Assembly (NCBI RefSeq): GCF_000183425.1 | Contig: NC_014759.1 | Coordinates: forward strand, 2,945,001-3,009,000 | Direction of reading: 5' to 3' | DNA length: 64,000 bases | Source: Marivirga tractuosa DSM 4126 | GTDB lineage: Bacteria; Bacteroidota; Bacteroidia; Cytophagales; Cyclobacteriaceae | Part shown: one piece after another, positions 34,465-44,735 of the stretch | Layout of the letters: every line of letters begins with the position of its first letter | How positions within the stretch are numbered: position 1 is the stretch's first letter | Translations under genes and position numbers: made by a program | Notes under the pieces: generated by a model | What the model was told of the DNA's origin: nothing | The model's database searches: none | Seen by the model: the letters and a program-made list of their open reading frames with translations, nothing else

Positions 34465-34861
34465 CTACTTTGGCTTTGCTGATTAACTCTTCAATCCAAG
34501 ACTCTGCTTCTTCTGAATTTGAGAATATTTTATAAGGAACGGGTTGGTTCTGAAATGAAAAAATCATTTTTAAAACCGCCCTAATAGCAGCGCTTGGTAT
34601 TACATATGCTGTTCCTAGACAATAATTTTCCATTAATTTCCAATGTTGGCTGAGCCAAAGGGCTTGTTTTCTTTGATGGGATAATTTTGGAATAACAGCC
34701 TTGTTGGCATCAAACGTTATTGCTATTTGTTGCCTATCGTCATAACAGCTTTGCAATTCGTCTAAATATTGCTGAAAATTTTCATCAGTACTTTTTTCAC
34801 CTGTAAAAGTTACGGTGATAATGGGTTTCGTAGAAGAATCAACTGTGGCGTAGGACTTCAT
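34457..34861 (-). CDS. SpoIIAA/STAS-like domain protein
   Basis: A 134-residue cytosolic protein with the alternating strand-helix pattern of the SpoIIAA-like/STAS fold: PIITVTFTGEKSTDENFQQYLDEL, then QQIAITFDANKAVIP, a long helix, LGTAYVIPSAAIRAVLKMIF and a final helix EEAESWIEELI. The family includes DUF3478-type and anti-sigma-antagonist relatives; the phosphorylatable serine of true SpoIIAA is not clearly present, so a signalling switch is not supported. Function unknown. It stands alone; its 3' end overlaps the convergent membrane protein gene. Confidence 0.65.
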   Translation of the reverse strand: MKSYATVDSSTKPIITVTFTGEKSTDENFQQYLDELQSCYDDRQQIAITFDANKAVIPKLSHQRKQALWLSQHWKLMENYCLGTAYVIPSAAIRAVLKMIFSFQNQPVPYKIFSNSEEAESWIEELISKAKVAN

Positions 34862-35035
34862 TTTAGATTTTTTACTATTTTGATTTTAACTACGTAAAGT
34901 CATTAAAGTTTAGATTTAAGAATTCGAATTAAATTTTTTCAAATCAAAAACCAATTTCATTTTATCTATAGCTAGCACTTCACGGAGCTAAAACCAATTT
35001 CTAAATACAACTCTCTGAATATCTCCAGTGGAGGA

Positions 35036-36499
35036 TTAAATAGAGCTCGCCACATTAAAGAAAGAATCATCTTTTGCAGGCAATTCAGTTTTTCCCATCA
35101 AATATTGATCTACCTCTCTAGCCGCTTCTCTACCTTCTGAAATGGCCCAAACCACTAAAGACTGACCTCTTCTAGCATCACCAGCTGTGAATATATTATC
35201 CACATTGGTTTTGTAATGATTGGCCTCTACGGTTCCAGCTTGCGTTGTATGCACTCCTAAGCTTTCCAATAAGTGGTTTTCAGGTTGGGTAAAACCAATG
35301 GCTAAGAGAGCCAGTTCGCAAGGAACATCTCTTTCAGTACCTTGAATCTCCTGCATATTTTGTCTTCCTCCCTGATTTACCCACTCAATATCCACTAAAG
35401 TAATATGAGTTAATTGTCCTTTTTCATTCCCTTTAAATTCCTTGGTCAATACTCCCCATTTTCTCTCTCCACCTTCTTCATGAGATGAGGAGGTACGTAG
35501 AGTCATGGGCCAAAGTGGCCAAGGATCAGATTCACCTCTGTTTTGAGGTGGTTTTGGCATTAATTCCAATTGTAAGACTGAGCTTGCATGTTGTCGGTGG
35601 GATGTCCCTATACAATCAGAGCCTGTATCTCCACCGCCAATTACCACTACATTTTTTCCATGAGCTGATATTTTATCTTTTACTTCATCACCTGCAACTT
35701 CTTTATTCTGCATGGTTAAGAAATCCATTGCAAACTCAATTCCAGTTAAATCCCGTCCTGGAATAGGTAAATCTCTAGGCACGGTAGAGCCAGTACAAAT
35801 CACAATGGAATCAAAATCATCTTTGAGCATATCCGGATTAATGTTTTTACCCACTTCTGCATTCACTTTAAAGCGAACACCTTCTTCATCCATGATATTG
35901 ATTCTGCGCTCGACATATTGTTTTTCAAGCTTAAAATCAGGAATGCCATATCGCAATAAACCACCTATTCTGGTTTCTCTTTCAAAAACCGTAACCCAAT
36001 GCCCCGCTTTATTCAGTTGATCAGCAGCGGCTAAACCTGCTGGGCCAGAACCAATGACGGCTACTTTTTTGCCAGTTCTTTCCTGTGGTGGATCAGCTTT
36101 GATATAACCTAATTCATACGCTTTTTCAGCTATGGTCTTTTCGATATGCTCAATGGCAACTGCCGGCTTGTTGATACCTAATACGCAACTTGCTTCGCAT
36201 GGAGCAGGGCAAATTCTCCCTGTAAATTCAGGGAAGTTATTGGTAGAATAAAGAATTTCAGCGGCTTCTTCCCAGTTTTCTCGATAAACTGCATCATTAA
36301 ATTCAGGAATGATATTGCCAAGCGGGCAACCAGAATGGCAGAATGGAATTCCACAATCCATACATCTAGCAGCTTGTTTTTTGGTTTTCACTTCAGGAAA
36401 TGGCTGATAAATCTCTTTGAAATCTTCTACTCTCTTTTTGGGAGATCTGCTATCGGGCAACTCCCTATCAAATTTTAAAAATCCGTCTTGTTGTCCCAT
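35036..36499 (-). CDS. gltD: Glutamate synthase, small (beta) subunit
   Basis: This 487-residue flavoprotein takes electrons from NADPH and passes them to the large subunit to make glutamate from glutamine and 2-oxoglutarate. The N-terminal iron-sulfur region has the cysteine sets CMDCGIPFCHSGCPLGN near residue 46 and CPAPCEASC near residue 95. FAD binding starts at VAVIGSGPAGLAAAD near residue 147, and the NADPH site is VVVIGGGDTGSDCIG near residue 288. The C-terminal GDARRGQSLVVWAISEGREAA is typical. It begins 1 base after the gltB stop, so the pair is one operon. Confidence 0.97.
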   Translation of the reverse strand: MGQQDGFLKFDRELPDSRSPKKRVEDFKEIYQPFPEVKTKKQAARCMDCGIPFCHSGCPLGNIIPEFNDAVYRENWEEAAEILYSTNNFPEFTGRICPAPCEASCVLGINKPAVAIEHIEKTIAEKAYELGYIKADPPQERTGKKVAVIGSGPAGLAAADQLNKAGHWVTVFERETRIGGLLRYGIPDFKLEKQYVERRINIMDEEGVRFKVNAEVGKNINPDMLKDDFDSIVICTGSTVPRDLPIPGRDLTGIEFAMDFLTMQNKEVAGDEVKDKISAHGKNVVVIGGGDTGSDCIGTSHRQHASSVLQLELMPKPPQNRGESDPWPLWPMTLRTSSSHEEGGERKWGVLTKEFKGNEKGQLTHITLVDIEWVNQGGRQNMQEIQGTERDVPCELALLAIGFTQPENHLLESLGVHTTQAGTVEANHYKTNVDNIFTAGDARRGQSLVVWAISEGREAAREVDQYLMGKTELPAKDDSFFNVASSI

Positions 36500-36500
36500 T

Positions 36501-39500
36501 CTATGCTACAATTTTTTCGTTCTTATTCTTTTCTTCAGCTTTTTTGGCTTCCAATATGCGTTTGAAGTCGTAAGGAATTACTTTGATAAATTGCGGTAAA
36601 TACTCCCCAAAATTTTCCAGTATCCTTTTTGCTTTTTGGCTTCCCGTGGATTGCGCATGGTAGCTGATTAATGATTTTAATTCTTCTGTATCTTCCTCGG
36701 AAGGACTTTCCAGACTTACCATTGCTTTGTTGCAATTACCTTCAAATACTTTCTTTTCGTCTAATACGTAGGCTATTCCGCCACTCATACCTGCTGCAAA
36801 GTTTTTGCCGGTTTCTCCTAATACCACTACTCTTCCGCCTGTCATATATTCACAGGCATGATCTCCGACTCCTTCTACTACAGCTCTAACTCCTGAATTT
36901 CTCACGGCAAATCTTTCTCCCGCCATGCCATTTATGTAAGCATATCCAGACGTGGCACCATAAAAAGCTACATTTCCAATAATAATATTCTCGGATGCAT
37001 CAAAAGCCGAATTTTTAGGTGGATATATGATTAGTTTACCTCCCGAAAGTCCCTTTCCATAATAGTCATTCGATTCCCCTTCTATTTCAAATGTGACTCC
37101 TTGTGCTAAAAATGCACCGAAACTTTGCCCTGCCGAGCCGTCAAATTTGTATCGGATGGTATCTTCAGGAAGACCATCTGCTTTGTATTTCTTACTAATT
37201 TCATTGGATAAAATAGCTCCTACTGCTCGATTAATGTTCCGAATTGGGAAAGTTTCTCTTACCGGTTTTTTATTCTCCATTGACTCTTTAGCAACTTCCA
37301 ATAACTTCCAGTCTAACACTTCTTCCAATTCATGCTCTTGTTCAATTTGTTTGAAGACTCCTACTTGCTCAGGAATATTTTCTTGATAGAGGATTGGGCT
37401 TAAATCTAAATCTTTCAATTTCCAGAACGGAACATCATTTCTAACTTTTAGCACTTCTGAATGCCCCACCATTTCATCTATTGTTTTGAATCCGAGTTGT
37501 GCCATGATTTCCCTTAAATCTTCTGTTAAGAAGCGGAAGAAGTTCACTACATGCTCAGGTTCACCAGTGAATAACTTTCTTAACTCAGGATTTTGTGTGG
37601 CAACTCCTACAGGACAAGTATTCGTATGACATTTTCTCATCATGATACAGCCTTCCACCACTAAAGCCGCAGTGGAAATTCCCCATTCTTCAGCTCCTAA
37701 AAGTGTTGCAATGGCTAAATCTCTTCCAGTCCTCATTTGACCGTCAGTTTGCACTGTAATTCGACTTCGTAAATTATTTTTTACTAAAGTTTGATGCGCT
37801 TCTGCCAAGCCTAATTCCCATGGTAAACCTGCGTGGCGAATAGAACTTAAAGGAGACGCCCCAGTTCCGCCATCTGCTCCGGAAATTAAAACTACATCTG
37901 CATTGGCTTTAGAAACACCAGCCGCAACAGTACCTACTCCAGCTTGGGAAACCAATTTTACATTAATTCTAGCTGCACGATTAGCATTTTTTAGATCGAA
38001 AATCAATTGTGCCAAATCCTCAATGGAATAGATGTCGTGATGAGGAGGGGGTGAAATTAATCCTACGCCCGGAGTGGAATGTCTTACCCTACCGATCCAT
38101 TCATCTACTTTATGACCTGGCAATTGACCACCTTCACCCGGTTTAGCACCTTGCGCCATTTTAATTTGCAATTCATCTGCATTGGTCAAATAATAACTGG
38201 TTACTCCAAATCTACCGGAAGCCACTTGCTTGATCGCAGAGCGTTCCCAATCGCCATTGGGTTTTACTTCAAACCGTACTTCATCTTCTCCTCCTTCTCC
38301 ACTATTACTTTTAGCACCAATTCTATTCATGGCAATTGCTAAAGTAGAATGAGCCTCATGAGAAATTGAGCCAAATGACATTGCTCCAGTGGCAAATCTT
38401 TTCATGATATTTTCAGCGGGCTCTACTTCAGATAATGAAATGGGTACTCGCTTTTTGAAATCGAAAAGCCCTCTCAACGTCAGCGTATCTTTTACCTGAT
38501 CGTTGATTTTGGAGGCATATTTTTTATACAAAGAGAAATTGGCTGTCTTAGTTGAATGCTGCAGCAAATGAATAGTTTCGGGGTTGAAAAGATGCTTTTC
38601 TCCTCTTAATTTCCATTGGTAAACACCGCCCACTTCCAAGCCTTTTTTGACTTGCTCATTTTTTGGAAAAGCTTGTAAATGTCTTACCAACACTTCTCTT
38701 GCTAATCCGTCAAAATCTATTCCTTCAATTCTGGAAATGGTTCCGGTAAAGCATTTTTCAATTACAGTAGAGTGCAATCCTAAAGCTTCAAAAATTTGAG
38801 CACTTTGATAAGATTGCAAAGTACTGATGCCCATCTTGGATAAGATTTTTAGCAATCCATAGCCAATAGCTGTTTGGTAATTAGCAACTGCTTCTTCTTT
38901 TGTAATTTCTTCACCCAATAAATTTTTATCATGTAAATCTTCTATGGATTTAATAGCCAAATATGGATTGATGGCACTAGCTCCATACCCAATAATAGTA
39001 GCAAAATGATGGGTTTCCCTAACATCTCCAGCTTCAATTACCAAACCGGTTTTAGTTCTTAAATTCTTTTTAACTAAATGCTGATGCACCGCACCAGTAG
39101 ATAATAATGAAGGAATTGGTGCGTGATCGTCATCTATATTTTTATCGGAAAGAATTAAAACCACTTTTCCATTATTGGCCGCATCTTCTGCCTTAGCACA
39201 AATCGCATTTAACCCCTCTTCCAATCTTCCGGGAGCTCCATCTGCCTTGAAAACACAATCGATAATTTCATAATCGAAGCCTATGTCTTTCAGATACATA
39301 AACTTAGCAATATCGGACTGGAGCAAAACAGGTTGAGAAATATGCACTTGTTTAGCGTGTGCTGGAGTTTCTTCCAAAATATTTAAACTTTCCCCAACTC
39401 TTGTAAACAAGGACATGACCATTCGCTCACGAATAGGATCAATTGGCGGATTACTTACTTGGGCAAAAAGCTGTTTGAAATAATTGGCTATATGCTGACT

Positions 39501-41024
39501 TTGCTTACTTAAGATTGCTAAAGGAGTATCTGCCCCCATGGAGCCGATTGGCTCTGTGGCACGAAGTGCCATGTCGGCCAAAATCACTTTCAATTCTTCT
39601 GATGTATAGCCATAAGCTTTTTGCTTTCTTAATAGAATATCTCCTGAGATTTTCTCTGTCTTAATTTCAGGTGCAGGTAAATTTCTCAATTTGACTCTGT
39701 GAGCCACAATCCAATCTTGATAGGATTTATTAGCTGTTACGCCTTGCTTAATTTCTTCATCGAACAATACTTTTTGCTGTTCGATATCTGCCATTAGCAT
39801 TTTTCCTGGCTGTAATCTTCCTTTTTGGATCACATCATCTGAAGCAACGGGTAGGGCACCCGCTTCGGATGATACGATCAATCGACCGCTTTTGGTAATG
39901 CAGAATCTGGAAGGACGTAGACCATTTCTATCTAATGTAGCCCCTACTTTTTTACCATCTGTAAAAATGAGAGCAGCTGGTCCATCCCAAGGTTCCATAA
40001 TGGAAGCATGGTATTTATAAAAAGCTTTTCGGTCTTTGTCCATCATGCTATTGTCCTGCCAAGCTTCTGGCACTAACATCATTAATACATGCTCCAAAGG
40101 ACGACCGTCCAACACTAACATTTCTACTATTCCATCTAAATTGGCAGAATCGGAATGTTCCGGGTTGGTAACGGGTAACAATTTTTCCAACTCACTACCC
40201 GAGAAAACCTTAGAATCGAAATTGGCTTCTTTTGATTTCATTTTTGTCACATTACCTCGGATGGTATTGATTTCACCATTATGCGCTATAAACCTGAAGG
40301 GCTGTGCCAACTTCCAATTTGGGAAAGTGTTAGTGGAAAATCGAGAGTGGATAATGGCAAAGGCGGATTTAAAACGTTCATCTCTTAAATCATCAAAGTA
40401 TTCACGTAATTGATTAGTTCGTAACTGACCTTTATAGATTACGGTATTGGTGGACAGACTGCATACATAAAATGCTTTGTTATTTCCTTGGACGTGATGT
40501 CCAATATAGTGCGTACTGTAATTTCTCAGGACGAATAGTTTGCGCTCTAGCTCATCTCTTGTCAAATCATTTTCGGGCTGAATGAACACCTGTTCAATTA
40601 ATGGTTCAACTGGCTTTGCACCTGAGCCAGGTACTTTTTCATTGACTGGTATGGTTCTGTATCCTACTATTTTTAAACCTAATTCTTCGGCATGTTGATT
40701 AATAACAGATTTACATTCATCTGCCACCTGATTCACTTTAGGAAAGAAGAAAATTCCTGTTCCAACAGCTTTATTTTTCTCTATAGCGATGCCGGCATCT
40801 TTTGAAGTCCACTCTATATAGTGTTCGTCAATTTGTAACATAATCCCAGCACCGTCACCAGTTTGCTTATCGGCTCCAGTTCCCCCTCTATGTTCCATGT
40901 TTTCCAACATGTCCAGTGCATCCTGAATCAGTTGAAATTCTTTATTTCCATTAATATTAACGATTGTGCCTATTCCGCAGGCATCATGTTCAAAAGCCGA
41001 ATTGTAAAGAGAATTGTTGCGCAT
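36501..41024 (-). CDS. gltB: Glutamate synthase, large (alpha) subunit
   Basis: This 1507-residue enzyme is the catalytic half of glutamate synthase. After removal of a 15-residue propeptide, Cys16 in HDACGIG is the N-terminal nucleophile of the glutaminase domain (about 16-430). The central domain and the FMN-binding synthase barrel follow (about 830-1200; GEGGEDEVRF, RIGAKSNSGEGG and SGADGGTGASPLSS). The 3Fe-4S cluster loop is CHTNTCPVGVATQ near residue 1150. The C-terminal beta-helix (about 1250-1480) carries repeated G-x-x-G motifs such as GGKLIIYPP and GGRVVVLGETG. Length is normal for the bacterial NADPH type. gltD follows directly. Confidence 0.98.
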   Translation of the reverse strand: MRNNSLYNSAFEHDACGIGTIVNINGNKEFQLIQDALDMLENMEHRGGTGADKQTGDGAGIMLQIDEHYIEWTSKDAGIAIEKNKAVGTGIFFFPKVNQVADECKSVINQHAEELGLKIVGYRTIPVNEKVPGSGAKPVEPLIEQVFIQPENDLTRDELERKLFVLRNYSTHYIGHHVQGNNKAFYVCSLSTNTVIYKGQLRTNQLREYFDDLRDERFKSAFAIIHSRFSTNTFPNWKLAQPFRFIAHNGEINTIRGNVTKMKSKEANFDSKVFSGSELEKLLPVTNPEHSDSANLDGIVEMLVLDGRPLEHVLMMLVPEAWQDNSMMDKDRKAFYKYHASIMEPWDGPAALIFTDGKKVGATLDRNGLRPSRFCITKSGRLIVSSEAGALPVASDDVIQKGRLQPGKMLMADIEQQKVLFDEEIKQGVTANKSYQDWIVAHRVKLRNLPAPEIKTEKISGDILLRKQKAYGYTSEELKVILADMALRATEPIGSMGADTPLAILSKQSQHIANYFKQLFAQVSNPPIDPIRERMVMSLFTRVGESLNILEETPAHAKQVHISQPVLLQSDIAKFMYLKDIGFDYEIIDCVFKADGAPGRLEEGLNAICAKAEDAANNGKVVLILSDKNIDDDHAPIPSLLSTGAVHQHLVKKNLRTKTGLVIEAGDVRETHHFATIIGYGASAINPYLAIKSIEDLHDKNLLGEEITKEEAVANYQTAIGYGLLKILSKMGISTLQSYQSAQIFEALGLHSTVIEKCFTGTISRIEGIDFDGLAREVLVRHLQAFPKNEQVKKGLEVGGVYQWKLRGEKHLFNPETIHLLQHSTKTANFSLYKKYASKINDQVKDTLTLRGLFDFKKRVPISLSEVEPAENIMKRFATGAMSFGSISHEAHSTLAIAMNRIGAKSNSGEGGEDEVRFEVKPNGDWERSAIKQVASGRFGVTSYYLTNADELQIKMAQGAKPGEGGQLPGHKVDEWIGRVRHSTPGVGLISPPPHHDIYSIEDLAQLIFDLKNANRAARINVKLVSQAGVGTVAAGVSKANADVVLISGADGGTGASPLSSIRHAGLPWELGLAEAHQTLVKNNLRSRITVQTDGQMRTGRDLAIATLLGAEEWGISTAALVVEGCIMMRKCHTNTCPVGVATQNPELRKLFTGEPEHVVNFFRFLTEDLREIMAQLGFKTIDEMVGHSEVLKVRNDVPFWKLKDLDLSPILYQENIPEQVGVFKQIEQEHELEEVLDWKLLEVAKESMENKKPVRETFPIRNINRAVGAILSNEISKKYKADGLPEDTIRYKFDGSAGQSFGAFLAQGVTFEIEGESNDYYGKGLSGGKLIIYPPKNSAFDASENIIIGNVAFYGATSGYAYINGMAGERFAVRNSGVRAVVEGVGDHACEYMTGGRVVVLGETGKNFAAGMSGGIAYVLDEKKVFEGNCNKAMVSLESPSEEDTEELKSLISYHAQSTGSQKAKRILENFGEYLPQFIKVIPYDFKRILEAKKAEEKNKNEKIVA

Positions 41025-41190
41025 AAATTTGATAGTCAGTCAATTGTAAAATATAATTTACTGATAAATACTAATCCAAAAAAGTAAAAATTGTTGGAAT
41101 TTACTGTAGATACTTAGTGTCTAAGTTACACTAACTAATTTTAATATGCAAATTTAAGTTTAGGCAAAAACTTTGAAAAGAGACATAAAA

Positions 41191-41228
41191 AAACAGCCCT
41201 ATGTGATTTGAGAGAGATAGGGCTGTTT
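41191..41228 (-). terminator. Terminator after the sugar dehydrogenase gene
   Basis: A 12-bp perfect stem AAACAGCCCTAT (41191-41202) pairs with 41217-41228, and on the minus strand runs into seven T residues. It lies 18 bases past the stop of the PQQ-type dehydrogenase gene and upstream of gltB. Confidence 0.9.
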
Positions 41229-41245
41229 TTAGGAGGATAAAAAAG

Positions 41246-42361
41246 TTATTTTTTTGGCATGAGTTTTACAATTTTACCAGGGCCTTCCACCGCAACATAT
41301 ATATAGCCTTCTGGACTTTCAGCAACATGTCTCACTCTACCTATACCTTCTAATAATTTTTCTTCTTTTACATACTTTCCATTTTCATCAAGTACGACTC
41401 TATTCAAATATTGAAATTTAAGGGAGCCCATTAAAATGTTGTTTTTCCATTCTGGATAGTGTTCACTGCTTACAAAGGTCATTCCGCAAGGAGCTATAGA
41501 GGGATCCCAGTAATGAACGGGCTGCATCATGCCTTCTTTTTCGGTTTCATCTGTAATAATGCTTCCATCATAATCAATTCCATAACTGATTTCTGGCCAG
41601 CCATAGTTTTTGGCTTTTTTAACAATATTCAATTCATCCCCACCTTTAGGGCCGTGTTCATGGGCCCACAATTCACCTGTTTGTGGATGAAATTGCATAC
41701 CTTGAGGGTTTCTGTGTCCGTAACTCCAAATACTATGCTCTGCATCAGGTATTTTCACAAAAGGATTATCTTCGGGCACATCTCCGTTATCATGCAGTCT
41801 GTGTACTTTACCAAATGGATTGCCAACGGACTGTGCATTATCCATTTCACCCCTTTCACCTACAGTGAAAAATATATATCCATCTTTGAAATCGATACGG
41901 GAACCAAAATGGACACCAGAACGGGTTTTAGGAAATGATTCATAAATAAGTTCTTTTTCAACTAAATTGTCACCTTCTAATTTGGCTCTCATAATAGCAG
42001 TGCTACCGCCTTCATCTCCGGGTTTTGCGAAACTGAAATAGATCCAGCCATTATTTTCATAATCAGGGTGTAATTGAATATCCAATAATCCACCTTGGTT
42101 GTTATGATAAACCTCTGGAACGCCACTAATCTCTTTGCCAGAATACTGGTCATTCTCAATTACTAAAATTCTTCCACTTAATTCTGTTACTAGCATTCTG
42201 CCATCAGGCAACCAGGTCATTCCCCATGGATTATCTAATCCATCCGCAACGGTAACGACTTCAAAGTCGGTAGCAGTTGTCTCTTTTTCAGGATCAGCTT
42301 GGCATGAAATGACAATTAATAAACTGAATAGCACTGCTGGCATAAAAATCGAGTTTTTCAT
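41246..42361 (-). CDS. PQQ-dependent sugar dehydrogenase-like lipoprotein
   Basis: This 371-residue lipoprotein (signal ending VISC, Cys20) is a six-bladed beta-propeller of the soluble glucose/sorbosone dehydrogenase family, like E. coli YliI. Marks: VADGLDNPWGMTWLPDGRMLVTE near residue 38, the catalytic-site His in RSGVHFGSRIDF near residue 147, SYGHRNPQGMQFHPQTGELWAHEHGPKGGDE near residues 213-243 with PQQ-contacting residues, and YPEWKNNILMGSL near residue 305. It would oxidise aldose sugars in the periplasm if PQQ is available; no pqq genes are in the window. Confidence 0.92.
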   Translation of the reverse strand: MKNSIFMPAVLFSLLIVISCQADPEKETTATDFEVVTVADGLDNPWGMTWLPDGRMLVTELSGRILVIENDQYSGKEISGVPEVYHNNQGGLLDIQLHPDYENNGWIYFSFAKPGDEGGSTAIMRAKLEGDNLVEKELIYESFPKTRSGVHFGSRIDFKDGYIFFTVGERGEMDNAQSVGNPFGKVHRLHDNGDVPEDNPFVKIPDAEHSIWSYGHRNPQGMQFHPQTGELWAHEHGPKGGDELNIVKKAKNYGWPEISYGIDYDGSIITDETEKEGMMQPVHYWDPSIAPCGMTFVSSEHYPEWKNNILMGSLKFQYLNRVVLDENGKYVKEEKLLEGIGRVRHVAESPEGYIYVAVEGPGKIVKLMPKK

Positions 42362-42788
42362 AGTTTGTGATTTTTGATCTATTTTATTATACCGTTTTGG
42401 GAGATTATTGTTGGATCGTTATGATGGATAGTAAAGACACATATAATAAAGTTATGAAATGGCGAAAATTATTATGCGCTTTCAGGGCTTTGTTGTTTTT
42501 TAAATTTTGAAGCGTAGGATTTCACCCCAAGCTTAGGTATGCCTTCGGGACTAGCTTTATCCAATGTAATTTTGAGTATATTGTGGTATCAAATCAATTC
42601 AATCAGTAAAACCTATTATTGTGAGATTTTGATTTGTAGGCCTGAAAGCTCATTATATTCTAGCACAGGGTGAAGCCCTGTGCCAAGAAACAACAACAAT
42701 CCCTAAGCCCCGAAAGGGCGAAACTCCTTGAAAATAGTACAATCGTTCAGGAAGTTAAAAACCAAATTGCTTTAAAGATTGATCATTA
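42362..42788. other. Intergenic region with REP-like hairpins
   Basis: No gene of note lies in these 427 bases. Two hairpins stand out: GCACAGGG-TGAAG-CCCTGTGC (42663-42683) and GCCC-CGAAA-GGGC (42707-42719). A stretch near 42515-42560 (GCGTAGGATTTCACCCCAAG and following) recalls the repeated motifs that flank such hairpins in other Bacteroidota. A 28-residue frame at 42424 is probably chance. Confidence 0.6.
42663..42719. repeat. Two REP-like hairpins (CACAGGG and CCCGAAAGGG types)
   Basis: The first is an 8-bp perfect stem (42663-42670 with 42676-42683), the second a 4-bp G/C stem (42707-42710 with 42716-42719) in the context AAGCCCCGAAAGGGCG. Both motif types recur in non-coding DNA of many Bacteroidota genomes, often as pairs like this one. 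The claim of a family rests on memory, as only one pair is in this window. Confidence 0.55.
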
Positions 42789-44549
42789 TTAATCCTCATA
42801 AATACTCTCAATCTCTTTCTGATAATTGGCCTCAATAATTTTTCTTTTTAAGCTCAATTTTGCGGTTAGCTCATGATTTTCAACTGTCCAGGATTTTGGC
42901 AAAAGCACAGTTTTTTTGATTCTTTCCCACTGTGCAAATTGCTCATTGGCATTATCAATCTCTTTCTGAAATTTATCGATGATGTTTTGCTGCTTCACCA
43001 TTTCTGCACCAGAAGAATAAGCTATGCCCTTATGATGACACCATTCCCTTAAAGCATCAAAATTTGGAACTATTAGAGCTCCAGGGAATTTTTGTCCGTC
43101 ACCTACCACCATTGCCATTTCAATCAATGTGGATTCTTTCAGTTTGTTTTCGATATATTGTGGAGCAACATATTTTCCACCTGATGTTTTAAACATCTCT
43201 TTCTTGCGGTCTGTGATTTTAAGAAATTTTCCGTTCACCATTTCGCCAATGTCACCAGTGTGAAACCATCCATCTTTGTCAATTACCTCATCTGTTTTTT
43301 CAGGTTGATTGTAATAGCCTTTCATGATATTAGGACCCTTTGCTAGAACTTCTCCATCTTCCGCAATTTTAATTTCAACTCCTGGCAGTGCAGGTCCAAC
43401 AGTACCTATTAGCATATCTTCTTTATTATATCGGTTGAATGCAATACCCGGAGACGTTTCCGTAAGACCGTAAGCTTCCAAAACTGGAATTTGAGCTGAC
43501 CAGAAGATAGTGGCTAACCGAGGTTGAAGTGCGGCTCCACCCGAGGCAATCAATTTTATATTTCCTCCAACCGCTTCTCTCCATTTGCTGAAAATAAGTT
43601 TGTTGGCTAACCTCAACTGGAAGTTATACCAAGCACCTTGATTTTTATTTCGATCAAATTTGTGTCCTAAATTTAAAGCCCAAAAGAATAGTGATTTTTT
43701 AACCCCTGTTAGGTCCATTCCTTTAGCCACAATCTTATCATAGATTTTTTCTAGAAGCCGTGGAACTGTTGTAAACATGTCTGGCTGTACCTCTTTCAGA
43801 TTATCACCAATTTTTTCAAGGTTTTCAGCATAATATACCGCCACACCTCTGTACAAATAGAAATATACACTTGTTCTTTCAAAGATGTGGCAGAGCGGTA
43901 AAAAGCTCAATGATTTTCTTAAACCATCCACATCCAGATTTTCATTAACTGCCTTTGCATTACTCAAAACATTATGATGCGTTAACATCACTCCTTTAGG
44001 ATTTCCTGTCGTTCCTGAAGTGTAGATTAAAGTAACCAAATCTTCTGGGTCAACTTCATCTCGGTAAGGCTGTAAATTTGTTTCATCACTTCCCCCACTT
44101 TCTTTAAGCTCAGTCCAATAAGATACTCCATCAAGTTTTTCAAATGAGTAGATATTTTTGATAAAAGAAAGACCCTCAGAAGCCTTTTTAACTTTATCAT
44201 ATAATTCTTGGTCTTCAGCAAATACATATTTTAAACCAGAATCTTCAAATATGAATTTATAATCTTTTGGTGTGATGGTGGGATACATGGGTACACTTAC
44301 TGCTCCGATTTGCTGTAAAGCCAAATCTATAAAATTCCATTCTGGTCTGTTGGAAGAAACAATGCCAACCTTATCGTTTTTTGCTAATCCTAGTTTAAGA
44401 AATCCTCGAGAAATGGAATCAACAATATCAATTACATCATCAGTGCTATAACTTTTCCAGTCGCCATCATACTTATAGGAAAAGGTATCTTTAAGAGGGT
44501 TATTATCTTTTTGGTAGCTTAATAAATCAAACAGTCGAGTAGGTTCCAT
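42789..44549 (-). CDS. Long-chain acyl-CoA synthetase (FadD-like, AMP-forming)
   Basis: This 586-residue enzyme activates fatty acids with ATP and CoA. The P-loop is LIYTSGTTGNPKGVMLTH near residue 173, followed by SFLPLCHIFERTS near residue 215, the AYGLTETSPGI motif near residue 357, the GWFHTGDIGEM motif near residue 423, and the hinge LKITDRKKEMFKTSGGKYVAP with the catalytic-loop lysine region near residue 445. Length and motifs match the FadD15/long-chain type common in Bacteroidota. It could serve lipid turnover or uptake. It stands alone on the minus strand. Confidence 0.95.
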   Translation of the reverse strand: MEPTRLFDLLSYQKDNNPLKDTFSYKYDGDWKSYSTDDVIDIVDSISRGFLKLGLAKNDKVGIVSSNRPEWNFIDLALQQIGAVSVPMYPTITPKDYKFIFEDSGLKYVFAEDQELYDKVKKASEGLSFIKNIYSFEKLDGVSYWTELKESGGSDETNLQPYRDEVDPEDLVTLIYTSGTTGNPKGVMLTHHNVLSNAKAVNENLDVDGLRKSLSFLPLCHIFERTSVYFYLYRGVAVYYAENLEKIGDNLKEVQPDMFTTVPRLLEKIYDKIVAKGMDLTGVKKSLFFWALNLGHKFDRNKNQGAWYNFQLRLANKLIFSKWREAVGGNIKLIASGGAALQPRLATIFWSAQIPVLEAYGLTETSPGIAFNRYNKEDMLIGTVGPALPGVEIKIAEDGEVLAKGPNIMKGYYNQPEKTDEVIDKDGWFHTGDIGEMVNGKFLKITDRKKEMFKTSGGKYVAPQYIENKLKESTLIEMAMVVGDGQKFPGALIVPNFDALREWCHHKGIAYSSGAEMVKQQNIIDKFQKEIDNANEQFAQWERIKKTVLLPKSWTVENHELTAKLSLKRKIIEANYQKEIESIYED

Positions 44550-44735
44550 AGTAGTATGCTTAAATTTTTCATTAATATAAATGAAAAAAGAGCTATTGCC
44601 ATTGTAAACAAAAGGAAATTTTATTTTTGAGACGAAATAAACTTAAACCTTACCTCTGTTAATAAGTTATCAGTAGCTTATTGATATAAATTCATATTTA
44701 TTCAATATATTTGATAACATCAAAATGTAATAGCC

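Noticed and set aside
41459..41938. 159-codon plus-strand frame opposite the sugar dehydrogenase gene
   Set aside because: It is antisense to the conserved propeller core and has no recognisable domain.
42424..42510. 28-residue frame in the spacer after the sugar dehydrogenase
   Set aside because: Too short, no hydrophobic or motif pattern, and it runs into a repeat region.
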